Origin: Pomacea canaliculata | Taxonomy: Eukaryota > Mollusca > Gastropoda > Architaenioglossa > Ampullariidae | DNA length: 64,000 bases | Direction of reading: 5' to 3' | Assembly: GCF_003073045.1 (NCBI RefSeq) | Contig: NC_037592.1 | Location: forward strand, 3,833,924-3,897,923 | Part shown: positions 24,384 to 36,000 of the stretch, piece by piece | How the letters are laid out: each line of letters begins with the position of its first letter | How positions within the stretch are numbered: position 1 is the first letter of the stretch | Position numbers and translations under genes: made by a program | The notes under the pieces: model-generated | Database searches by the model: none | Told to the model about the DNA's origin: nothing | What the model saw: only the letters and a program-made list of their open reading frames with translations

Positions 24384-27205
24384 TTGAGGGGGGGGGGAAT
24401 TGGCTGTTGGGGCGAATAACGAATAGTGAAATGTCAGAATTTTGTTAAGTACAAACCATAGTCATTGGGGAATTTTTATCGACGTTGTGCGAACGTAGTC
24501 AAGAATCCGTGTCATGAAGCGTACTTTTTTTCAGTTGACTCCCTGTTCAATATTTCCTTGACTTTAGGAGGTAGAGCAGCGAGGGAGAGGAAATGGACAC
24601 GGCCCTCACAAAAACTATACTCAATGGACCATATGGTTTACTTATAAATATATACGTACTCGAACAAGCGTGGGAAAACAGCACGTTTGTTAGACCTTTT
24701 ATATAGCAATGAATGTACACGTGGTGGAGGGCGCATTGCTGCTGATAACCAAGCAATCTGGATGAGTGAGCGAGAAGAGGCTGTTAAATAAGATATGTTG
24801 TTTTATTGTGATGTTTTGCAGCTGTTTATTTTCAAAATTTAAGCATGTCTTAAATGAACAAAGAAAAATAAACCGTTCACAAAGAAAGAATATTGTCGAG
24901 AGATGTGAGAAGTTTTTTGTACATGTGATGATAAATGTGTTAACATAAAATGCAGATGTAAGCCATGACCATTTCATGGTTTACTGGTTAAATTGACAGG
25001 AAAGCGCCATTTTATGGGTAAGGAGGATACATTTTTTTTTCGCTCGCAGAAGTCTTGAGATTTACATATAGCAAATATGCAGAATCCTTGAAGTACTACA
25101 TTTTGTTATAAATGAGGTATTTGTTTGCAGGGATATTGGTCTAGGTGCTTCCCAGTGTACGATCGTATTCGACAAGAGCTAAGGAAAGGAACGTTAGGAG
25201 ACGTGCGCCTGGTGATTGCCAATATTTGCCTCCCTTTGGACGATGTACCCCGAATTCGACAGAAGTGTCTAGGAGGCGGGGGTCTAATGGACATTGGCTG
25301 CTACGCCGTTCAGGCAGCGAACATCGTCTTCCCAGGGAAGCCAGAGAAGATAGAAGTACAGGGATCTTTCTTCGAGGAAGGTAAAGTCCCGTCTTCATTG
25401 AGCCAGTACTAATCTCATCTCAAGAGTGTGATAACCGTTCGACAACTGAGGCTTTGCTGTTGTTGGCAATTAGCGATGCTGAATGATCGATCATATATAG
25501 AAGTTCGTGATTAATCAAGTGAAGTCATTTAGTCGTTTTGACTACTTGGGTTTCATTTTTTATTTCCATACAATACAGTAAGTGGACATGACCCGCTGAC
25601 TAGAGAATTTCACAATCATCTCGAGCACAAACTCGAATCGTGACACCGGCTCTTTACTTGGCAGGGTGGGGAAATGGAATAGGAAAACGTGAGATAGGAA
25701 CCTATTGTGTCCTTACAACTGATTGAGTTCTCAAGGAAAAAGTAACCTAAATATCTCACACATGTAGAGTAGTTTGTAGTTAACGAATAATGAATTAATG
25801 AAGTACCACATTGAGGAAAAAAGTTGAAAAATTAGTAAGTTAAACTGCGCGACTGTCTGTACTGTCAGTTCCTAAACAAGAGCGTGGTAAGCTCGTGTCT
25901 ATAAATTACAAATCAATTATACTTTTTGTTCTTTACTATCGACAAAGTGTAAGGGATAGAGAAGTCGTCTGAGATACCATTCGAGCGCACTCTTTTAGGT
26001 CATTTATGACCTGGAACACTAGTAACAACAACAACAACAATAATAATAATAAAGCGCCATATCCTAGCCTTATGACCATATGAGCAAGCTCAGTGAGCTT
26101 TAAACATCACAGAATACTGATGCTGTGTACGTGTCGCAGGTGTTGATGCTGGGGGGTCCATCACTCTGCGGTACAGCGGGGGAGGACTGGCTAGCCTGTG
26201 CTACCACACGGCTGTGGCCGATGGATGTAACCGCCTGGCAATCATGGGGTCAAAGGGCAACATTGTGGTCAGTATCGTGTGTGTGTGTTTTTTAGGGGGT
26301 GGGTAGGCGCGCGCAAACATGTGTGGGTACCCATTTGATTGTACATGCAACTGGTACTTTGCATGCGTTAGCGCTCATGTATTCAATAATGATTCTTCTA
26401 TAATTTAAAAAAAAAATCTCCCACAAGCGTACGCGCGAACAGACACGCACAACAAGTGGGCATTCACTCTTGCATCTATCTTCCCGTCGATACCCTAGAT
26501 GACAATACCACAATTATCTTGAAAGTCTATGTTTGTTTTCCAATCGTCAGGTTCCTGGCCACTTCTGGTGTCCCGACAGACTGTTGACACCGTCTGGAGA
26601 ACAAGTTTATCCCTTCCCTGAGTTTACTTTCGACTTCCTCTTCGACAATTCCATCGGCTTCATCTACGAGATTAACTGCGTGCGAGAATGTCTTACGAAA
26701 GGTGACGACTGTTGGTCACGTGACGTAATGAAAGCTACTGATTAGATATCTTTGCATGGAAATTTCCCTTAAAGTGATCTCTCTCTTTCTGTGCCTTCTC
26801 TTTTTCCCATAATTAATCGTCTACCCATTTTACTTATAGCCAAACTAGCTTGTTATTACTGTTTTCAGCGTCAGCTTTAATATTTAACCATTTTTCATAA
26901 AAATACACTGTTTTAACAGGGTCATGATGCTAGGGTAAATCGTTGTCCCAAGGCAAAATATAGAAATAGAGAGAAACTATAATTGCGAAGTCGTGTCCAG
27001 ACCTCACGCTTACTGTTTTATGCTAATTTTCTCCCAGAACATTTTTGTCACTGCTTTACTAGTCAAACTGGTGCTTTTCTAACCCTCTTCCGGTTACACA
27101 GGTTACACAGAAAGTCCCGTGATGCCTCACGAAGATACTGAGACCATCATGTACATCCTTGAGGAGATTCAGCGGCAGCTTGGCGTTTCCTACGACTTTC
27201 CGTGA
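22468..27205 (+). CDS. DHDH: Trans-1,2-dihydrobenzene-1,2-diol dehydrogenase
   Basis: Seven exons with fully consistent phases: 22468-22560, 23253-23364, 24115-24278, 25131-25380, 26140-26267, 26551-26701, 27102-27205, giving 333 residues, the usual length of the family. The enzyme oxidises trans-dihydrodiols of aromatic compounds with NADP+, and some members oxidise D-xylose; it is a soluble Gfo/Idh/MocA oxidoreductase. Visible landmarks are the N-terminal dinucleotide fold (RWGICTAGKISHDF), VAAR with the arginine expected to contact the NADP phosphate, the catalytic-lysine motif CEKP in exon 3, W-SRCFP in exon 4, and GGGLMDIGCYAVQ. The C-terminus (EDTETIMYILEEIQRQLGVSYDFP) matches mammalian DHDH. 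I start at 22468 because MRATRWG aligns with the family start; an in-frame ATG at 22375 also exists. No lesion is seen, so it looks functional. Confidence 0.95.
24351..24380. repeat. (TTG)n microsatellite
   Basis: Ten perfect TTG units are followed by a T and G run, within an intron of the DHDH gene. Confidence 0.9.
26031..26104 (-). repeat. L2/CR1-like LINE 3' tail fragment, (AAC/AAT)n-AAAGCGCC
   Basis: ACAACAACAATAATAATAAT runs into AAAGCGCCATAT and ends near CAGTGAGCTTTAAAC. It has the same order of parts as the tails at 16458 and 29642, but is more diverged. It lies in a DHDH intron, 35 bp upstream of exon 5. Confidence 0.4.
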
Positions 27206-29340
27206 CCATAACCTTTGACCTGGCCTGTTGATCACACAATCTTGATTCGAACAGTTCAGGGTGCATAAACAATGTTTCCAATTTTTGAGATTGATCTCCT
27301 CGTGGCAGTCAAGACTATGCATGAAGTGCTCGGTAATTTTTCCTGTTCGTGTATTTATTTTTACTTTTATTTTACATATATTTTTGGCACATTTTAAAGA
27401 ATGAGTTGTTACGACAAAAGCTCACCTCAGTGCATTTTTTTTTAAAACGACTGTATTTCAAATTCATTTCAAACGCCAGGTGCTCAACTTCAGCAAGGTT
27501 CAAACTGGAATTTCCATGGAGATTAAACTTTAGATCAAGATGCCAAGAAAATTTCTTTTCGTTTAAAGGACTAGTGGAGGGCAAAGTTTAATCAATGATT
27601 AGGTAAAGCTCAATACAACATACTATTTCCTCAAATCTGGCTGAACACACCTTTTCCGTTTAAGATACGCACACCTAGCAACATCATCATGCACAGAAAG
27701 AGGTCAACAGCACACATGTGAGGCTTGTACATGGAGACGTTTTCGTTGTCGAGGTCTCAGCTGATGAGAGAACTCAAACCATATGTTAATGATGAGTCTC
27801 TGTCTACAACTTCAAGTCGCCATTTTGACTTCCTCTTGCGCATGATGTTGTAATTGTGTATCTCGATGTCAGTCAGGGTGTTTTCATCCAGATCTGGGAA
27901 AATAGTATTTTTACATAAGCTTTACCCAGTCATTACTAAAATACGTTCAACTAGTCCTTTAACTTTGTAATATACAATTGAAGACGCTTTTTGTTTTGTT
28001 TGTTTCTTGTTCATTTAACGAAATATCGAATGGATTTAGGTGCATCAGTGTATCACAATACTTACGCGGTTCTTCGCCATCTCAAATTTCATTGGTTAAA
28101 AGAAAGAATGAGAAAGAATGCCTTCAAACACCTTGTGTTGAAGACCATTCCAAAATTTACAACTGATAAACACAAGTTAAGCTGAAAGCAATGCTTTTAT
28201 GAGGGGGGTGTGTGTGTGTGGGTGTGATTTTTTTTCACAGGATAAGTAGTCTTATGAACAAATATGAATGACTGAAAGACTTGCGCTTATTCATGTGGGT
28301 GTTTATGGATGTTGATTGTTAAAGGTCACGAATAATTTGATGTCGATCATCTATCTACCTATAACACTGTGAGAGTTGAGGGTGTCAACTACTTTTTTAA
28401 TTTTTTCTCATTAGAATTTCTTTAGAGATGAGTGAACAAATGCTCAGCATTTAATCTACCTCAGCGATAGCCCGATAATCGAGACACTTTTGTGTTGCAA
28501 GGGAACCATTGCAGGCTATTAATGTGCGCAAATATGTGTACATGATATTAGTGTAGATGACAGCTTCGTTTGTCACGTCTTCTGTGACCATAGAAAATGA
28601 GTGAAATTTTAGGGGATGAACTGGGACTGAAATGTAAAACAAGCAGAGCGACATCAAATGCCTTAATTTCGTTCGCGTGTGTGCGTGCTTATGCATGGGT
28701 GGGTGTAGGTGTGTACGTTACGTAATCTACCTTCTATGGATGGCGCTATATTGGTCAGTTACCCTGGCAGCAGATTGTTCTTTCTGATCATTTAAAACCA
28801 ACAAGAACACGTGTGGAAACGAGGAAAAGTAGCTCATCTCTCACTGATATACTTTTTTCCAACTTTTTTTGGCAATGAACACGATGATTTTGGTTGTTTT
28901 ATGTATTTTCATAGGAAAGAGAAAACAAATAAAAAGGCGACAACTGTGTACAATGTAATAATTTTCACAAATATCTTCACAGTTGTGGCGTTGGTGGGGT
29001 ACTATTTTGCAAAAATGACACCATGCCTCAATATTCTGTAAACTACACGCGTCATATACGACCCCTTTAAATAGTAGCGTTTACAGAAGATGTTGTTCAC
29101 TCCTCCTGGTATACTTGCCCCAGTTTATAATGTAACACTGTAACACTGTATCAAGATCTCTTGCCTTTCTTTGTAGATGTTTTTCCAGTTGTAATTAAAA
29201 ACGGTTGAATTGTACATTAAACCGTGCGTTTCTTTTCTTCTGTGTTGCAAAAAGCGAATGTGACATACAAACTTACATACACCTGTATCCAGCTGAAAGG
29301 ATGTCTGTTGGTCAGTTCTTTAAGGGATCATTCAGTCTCA
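27206..29340. other. 3' flank of DHDH and intergenic DNA
   Basis: AT-rich DNA of about 2.1 kb. No standard AATAAA lies close to the DHDH stop; an ATTAAA at 27524 could act as the poly(A) signal. There are short GT-rich simple repeats (28205-28225, 28675-28715). I see no coding region or RNA gene. Confidence 0.45.
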
Positions 29341-29349
29341 AAAAGGTGA

Positions 29350-29445
29350 AAGGAGGGGTACGCTGCGGCACTCGGGTGTCGAACCGCACAGCACACGCGC
29401 TTCGAGCCTCAAAAGCCAGTGTTCTAATCACTCACTTCCCTCTAT
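29350..29445 (-). mobile_element. tRNA-derived SINE head (A and B boxes)
   Basis: On the minus strand a B box GGTTCGACACC (29375-29385) matches the pol III consensus exactly. It is preceded by an A-box-like AGTGAGTGATTAG at 29424-29436, at tRNA-like spacing. The part between reads like a tRNA with a CTGGCTTTTGAGG anticodon arm, but the stems are imperfect, so it is a SINE head or tRNA relic rather than a working tRNA gene. The body would extend to the left, and its end is not defined. Confidence 0.45.
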
Positions 29446-29641
29446 GGCTGCGAGCTGAAGCTCCACCTATAGCAAGTAAAAAGCAACACTTAAATTACTT
29501 ACCCTTTTTTAATAACCGTTAAGCTATACACAGATGCATTATAAATAATTCTTCAAATCTCATATAGAGAGCATACTGTCCTTCTCGTCCAGCTGTTACT
29601 ACAACAGCTTACCCCACAAGGACAAGGACACTGGGTCTAGT

Positions 29642-30740
29642 TTAATAATAATGAAGATTTATATAGCGCCTTTCCAAAGATTTCACATAGCGCTTTACAT
29701 AAATCATACAAAGACTAAATCATTTATAACCACGAGTCCATATAACAGAATTATAGACACACTTTATACACGCTCATGGTCAGGACAGGGTCGCAGAAGT
29801 CGTAGATCGGAAATAAATGTGTCTTAAATTTAGACGCAAGAGAATCAGAGCGACGAAGGCTGACGCGTAATCCGTTTCCAAGTTGATGGGGCTTGGTAGG
29901 AGACAGAACTCTGTCCATAGTCTTTGTCTGAGTCAGTGGGACTCGAAGAAGCCAGCTGGTGTCAGAAGATGAGCGAAGAGGTCGTGTGGTGTATAACTGG
30001 AAGTGAGTTCGGTGAGGTACTGAGGACCAGTGCCAGAAACGGCACAGTAAGTTAAACTGGAAAGTTTGTAGGTTATACGGTCGCGACTGGCAGCCAGTGA
30101 AAAGAGCGAATGATGTTCATTTCTAGATGGCTTGCAGATGAGGCGTTATTCTGGATCCTTTGAAGTCCGTCAAGAAGACAGTTGGGTATAACAGCTAAAA
30201 GAGAATCACAATAGTCCATCCACGACAGCAAAAATGCACAGATTAGAGTTGTAGTTGCATCGGTGGTGAGATAATGACGAATGGTACTTGTCTTACGATG
30301 TTCAAGGTAAGTATTTTTGCAGACATGAGAAACATACTGATGAAAAGTCAAACTCTGATCGAGGATGACAGCCAAGCTGCGGACAGAGGTAGAGAAAGGA
30401 ATAGTTGAGTTGTTCATAGAGAGAGGGAGAGAAAGGATGACTCATAAATTTCTTTGGACAAGTAAGTCGCAGTTAAGTATTATCATCACTCAGTTGCAAT
30501 CTGTTTTGGAACATCCAAGACTTTATATCATCTATGCATTCCTGTGTCCGTGGCAGTAGTCCAGAGAGTTCTGTAAATGGAGCTGACTGATAAAGCTGTG
30601 GATCATCAGCATAACTCACATGTGACGTGGCATGGCGTGACATAACATCAGAGGGTAGTTATATAAGACAAAAGTATTGGACCCATACAGATCCATGCGG
30701 GACACCATATCTCAGGACAAACATCTGAGCAAAAAAGTTT
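29642..30740 (-). mobile_element. 5'-truncated, decayed L2/CR1-like LINE (reverse transcriptase C-terminal half to 3' tail)
   Basis: Read on the minus strand, fragments of reverse transcriptase appear in order: YGVPHGSVWVQ, SYADDPQLYQS with the YADD catalytic motif, ECIDDIKSWMFQNRLQLS, then SVRSLAVILDQSLTFHQYV, SWMDYCDSLLAVIPN, and FHWLPVATV. The 3' part ends with AAGCGCTATGTGAAATC-type hairpin sequence and TTATTATTAAA at 29642. Stops and frame changes interrupt it several times, so the copy is dead. The 5' half (endonuclease and early RT) is missing, as is typical of target-primed reverse transcription. Confidence 0.75.
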
Positions 30741-33051
30741 CTCATTGCCTTCGCAACGTTGTCCAGAAGTAACGATTTACCCTTGCTTCATGAATACGGC
30801 CTCAGATGTTCATCTGTACCCCTGGGTTTGCCTGCTCAGTTCCTACATCGCCAAAAACCGTCTTTAGCCATAGCTTGTGGGCCACAAATAAGGCAGAGAT
30901 ATTAGTACAATACTAGGTCTAGGACATTTTCCTCATTTTAGGACCCGCGCAACGGTCCTGATCGAGTATCAGCTCCTGGGAGCGTGCCAACTAGATGGAT
31001 GCCTGAAAAATAATTTGAAACTTCCAAAACAGCTAGACCCAAGCCTGTAAGTGTATTTGGGAGGCACCAAAGCATTGGGCGTACAGATGATCATCATCCT
31101 TTCCATCAGTTTGTCCACCAAGAGATTATAACATTCGGCTCCAGGGAACCTTGGCTCTGACAGTTCAGCCACGCAGCAACAAGCAAAATGTACGACCTTT
31201 ACACGTCCGTGGTACAACCAACAATCAAAATGAGATGTCAAAATATTCCTTTTTTTTTTTTTACAACTCATGTTACAGCACTGTCACACTTTTACAAAAT
31301 TCAACTTTCCTTTACTGCAGTATCTTTTGTAAATGGTCGCACATCGAGTTGTAGCTATGTCGCGCAAGACATTTGAAATTGTCAAATGAAAAACGACCAA
31401 CATAAATTCCACCACGTACCTGACGTCCTTGAAGTCGCCAGAGATAGCGGATTTGCTGGTCATCGTTGTGTTGGGTATATATTCTTCCGTTGTTGAACAT
31501 TGCCTACTTTTTGCTCCTTTATATTTAATTTTTATTTATGTGATAAGCGTTTCAGCCATCACGATGCTCACGAGAGACAGTGACGTCACGGACCTGGCTA
31601 CAAGTTTTGTACTCATTATTTGTTACCTTATAATTGTTTCTAGTCTTAAAGTTGCCTCTTTTAATTATTAGCAGAAACGGCATATGAGGGTAAGTTTGTA
31701 ACTCGCAGCAAGGCACTAGAGACATAGGTGTGTGCAACAATAATGCAGCAATAATTTGCTATCTAACAAAAACATTGTGACAATTAAATGTAGCTTTTAG
31801 TGGATTTCGCGCGTAGTCTGTTCGCTTGTTAGATTTGTTTCATTTTATAACTCACACTCATAAAAGAGAACATATTCAGTTTGTGTCAGTTTCGTAGAAA
31901 ATACCAATCCTTTATCTTTCTATTATTGCCTTCAAGCAGCATGTATAATTCATTTTAAAACTTGAACTCTTTTAATGGAGCGCACGAATATTTGTAAATA
32001 CGCTCGTAATTTCAATACTTGTTTCTGTATACAGTAGAACTTTTATCAACAGTTTTGTAACTTGGGGAGCATATAGTTGTACAGGTACAAGTGCTGTGAA
32101 TCAATGTCAGTTATTCGTAGTTTTTTTAGTTTTTAAAACAAAAGTTCGTTTTTAGAACGGTACGGAGGTACTTAGTTGTATGTCGTGAGTGCGTGCGCAC
32201 GGATAAGAGACGCTCAGTGAAAAAGCTACAGCAGCTCCCTCCTCTGTAATCACACAGAGATTTCCATCGCGTACAAATACGTGTAACTCACAAAACAAGT
32301 TGCCAAGTGGGTCCGAAGACGGTAAAAGATTTGGCGTAGGAAATCTTAACAATTGGAAAAGAGTTATAAGTCAAAGATCTATAAGAGATCGACGTACTGT
32401 TCAACAAACCACATAGGAAAGCACGTACATATTTTGTCATTACTTGCTATCAGATGTCAGTCACACAATTTTATTTGCATGCAAACATTACACTCAAAAC
32501 TAAACTTTCTTGACATCGGATCTATATCACATTACTATTAATAGCCTACATTAATGAGCTTTGTAGCTGGTCCCAAAAAGCCCTCCTATTAGGAATCAAA
32601 AAAACTCCAAACATTTTAACTGCCGGTGTGAAAACCCCTTGCATTTTATAGATTGAAAGTAGTGACTTTTAGCATTTTTAAGGAAGTTTACAAATCATGT
32701 GACATTTTGATATTTTGGAACATACAAGACCATATAATGACATGCATTGTTAATATGAATGCTTTTGTTATCATTAGTTTTGAAGGAATAACAGTAATCA
32801 TTTTAAAATATCTGTCTCAAAACTTCTGTAACAGTACACATCTAAAGAAGATCAAGTAGGCAAGAAAAATGGATCATGTAAATAAAGAAAACATTATACT
32901 TAATTGGGAAAATCATGTAGGAGTTGGGATTGGGAAGGACCAACAAGATGAGCCTTGAGAAATTTTGGAGAAACATGTTTTCACAGAAAATTTTAATCAA
33001 TATTTGCAGTTTTCATGATAGCACTAATAATTTGAATGTGTTTATTTTCAG
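30741..33051. other. Intergenic region upstream of the RNF214-like gene
   Basis: AT-rich DNA without a supported gene. A 30-bp stretch near 30773 (ACCCTTGCTTCATGAATA) resembles one near 40002, hinting at an old shared repeat. An acceptor (TTATTTTCAG at 33051) shows that at least one upstream exon of the next gene must lie to the left, but I could not identify it. Confidence 0.4.
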
Positions 33052-33066
33052 GGTGTAATAAAGAAA

Positions 33067-36000
33067 ATGGCAGAACGAGATTTAAGTTTTCGTGCAGAAC
33101 GATCTGTGAGACATTTTTCTTCACAGAGCCCATTCACCATAGGATTCTGTTCCCCACCCGTGACGCAGCATCTACATCACCCTAGCCCACTTCAGACATG
33201 TTCTCCACGGGGGTTGCTGTTACAGTCGGACATGTTTCTTTGTCCTATGTTCTTGCCTGAGACACCTTCAAGTGTGCCAGGCACTAGTCCATGCATGAGC
33301 GCACTACCATTGCCTTTGCCATTTGACTGGACATGTCAAATAGAAAGATTTCATGGAGTAGAGGCTGTGTCACAATACACTGAAAGGTCCATGAAACATC
33401 CTGGTAGGATGTTGGAAACTCCTGTTTTTGAGTTGAATAATTACCTTCCTGTGTCTCTCAGCACAGATCAAACTTCATGCAGTCTTCCACCTCCCAAAAG
33501 TCACAAAGCAGATGCCAATGGCAAAGAGATTAAATTATCCACAAGCCTAAATCCATGGGCCTCAGACTTTAAGCCACTGAAGGAGAGGCAAAGCATGGGA
33601 AATAGCAATGACATTGAGAACTTAAATCAACAGACATTTGTCAAATCATCTCAAACATCTTCTATTCAGATTTGCAAACTCAAATTATGTAGAAAAGATG
33701 ATGCTGAGACTAAAGGATCCTCTTCTGAAGGTGCCATTTGTGTTGCAAAAGAAAAATGGAATGAGAGTCTTCAAGACATTACTGGAAACCAGTATGATGA
33801 TGTTTCCGTTCAAACTGATGAACTACATGTAATATATACAAAAGAGTCCTTGCATTGTGCAAAAGATAAAACAGATAATAGTTCACAGACATGTTCTAGA
33901 AATAATGGCATGTTATTGTCTTTGAGGAAAGAGGCAGAAACACAGACTGATAATCATTATGAGCATAAATCATTGCAAACAGAATGGTAAGTTCAGTAGA
34001 AGTTGAGTATGAAATTTTCCACTTAAAAAGTAGCTATATTGTCTGCCTTTCAATTTTAAATGTTGAAAATTATAAGTTGTATTTTTTCCATTTTAGAATA
34101 CTTCTTATTAAACACTAATTATCTTAACAACGTATAAATGAGCTACCTAGAAACTATGGTGTTACCAGATAATGTTTCTCTGGATTTTAGGGTGACTGAA
34201 AAACAAAGACTTCACAGTGTTGATTGTTCAGATAGTTTGCAGAAGATTGCAGAGGATTTAAAAAAAGAAGTTCAAAAGCTACAGGTAAGTTTCAAAATAT
34301 CTTCAAAGCCTACCATCTTTTTTACAAATTCGTATTGTCTGTCTGTTTTTTCCAACTACTTTTGAACCATTTTACTAAACCTGTAGAGATAATTAGATAC
34401 AAATTATGGTCTTTCGTTGATTATTTTTCTTTCTTTTTATGCTTCATGCAACTCATTTGCTTGTTTCATGTTTAGATTGAAGTGTGCCATTTGCGAGCTG
34501 AACAGTGCATTAAAGAATTGCATAGACAGATACTTACACTGACACAGGACAAAATGCTGTGGCAAACTTACTTCGTAACTGGGTAAGACGTTTTCTCATT
34601 CCTTTTTTTACCCCCAGTCAAGCATAGGGCTGCTAAAGTAGAAGACTAATAGTTTAAAAAATTTTTAATTGCTGAACTATTTTATGGTGGTAGCTTTTGT
34701 TTTGTTTAGCAGAAGTCTTTATACCTAACAATCTCTTTTTAAATGTGCATCATTTTCTTAGATCGTGTCAGCTGACAACCAATAGTGTATCAGGGTATTG
34801 TAGACTTGAGTTTGTATGCCAATTCTCCGAACATCTGAACTTGTCATTATATCATGTGCAGCTCAGAGGCAGAGAGCACTGTTATTGGTATCATTGACGA
34901 GAGAATATCCTGGCTTCATTTCGAAATCAAAAGACTGCAGGTGAGAGCACTTACAGAAAGGTCTGAAATGATGTTAATCCTTACAATTATTTCTTTTGCT
35001 ATCTATGCACTGTCAGTTTTTTTGGTAGCTAATTTTTGCAAAGAGATATTTTAAAAATCTAAACGTACCTAATGATCTTTACTGGAAATTCTTTATACTC
35101 TTCTAAGTTTGCAGTGTAGCCATTCTTGAGCATGTAGCCTTTTTGCTTGCCTAGTTGACACCTTGTACCTTTGCCATAAAACTAAAGTTGGACAATTTAT
35201 ACTTGTTACAATACTATCTTTCAAGTGACAGATATTGCAGATCAGTTTACAAACAAGATTTTCAGATGCTCCCCTGGTTGGCATTCTATAATACATAATG
35301 CAGTTTTCCTCAGAAGTTTTCCTTCCATATCTTTGATGGCAATAATTTGATTGGGTTGGAGGAAGGAGACAACGAGATTATATCTTTGCAGGCCTGAAGC
35401 ATACAGTATTTGGGCTCTCAAAATATGCATGCGTTTGCACGTCAATCACAGTTTTCATGTTGAACAGGGTAGTAATACTTTTTAACAGTAGTGATGGCTC
35501 TCTGACATGCTTTGGATAACATGCACAAATTCATGTGTTTTAGATGCGTTTTAGTTTACAGACAATAATTAATACTTGAGGGCCTATATGTGGCCTTTTT
35601 AAACTAGTTTGATTTCAGTATGAAGAGCCTGATAGAACAATATGTTTCCCTTGCATTTTAATTGGTTATTTTTATTTCTTTTTCTATGATAATATGAGGA
35701 ATAGTTGGATTCTGACATTCATACCCGTAGCAGCATCTTTACTAACGTCACTGAAAAATGTAAAGAACGTGCAGATGGACAAGCATGCATACATTTGGCT
35801 TATGTCTGTGTATGTACTGTGCAGAAGCAACTGAGCCAGTGTCTTTGTAAGTTTGAGAAGGGCAAGATACTCTCCAGATTGCCTGAGTTTTTCCTCATTC
35901 TTCCAGACAATAATGTCTACCGTCCTGCAGCTGTAAGTTTTAGAATGACTATGATCATCCACCTTTGTGTATGCCTGTAACCCTTTGCAAATTAACAAAT

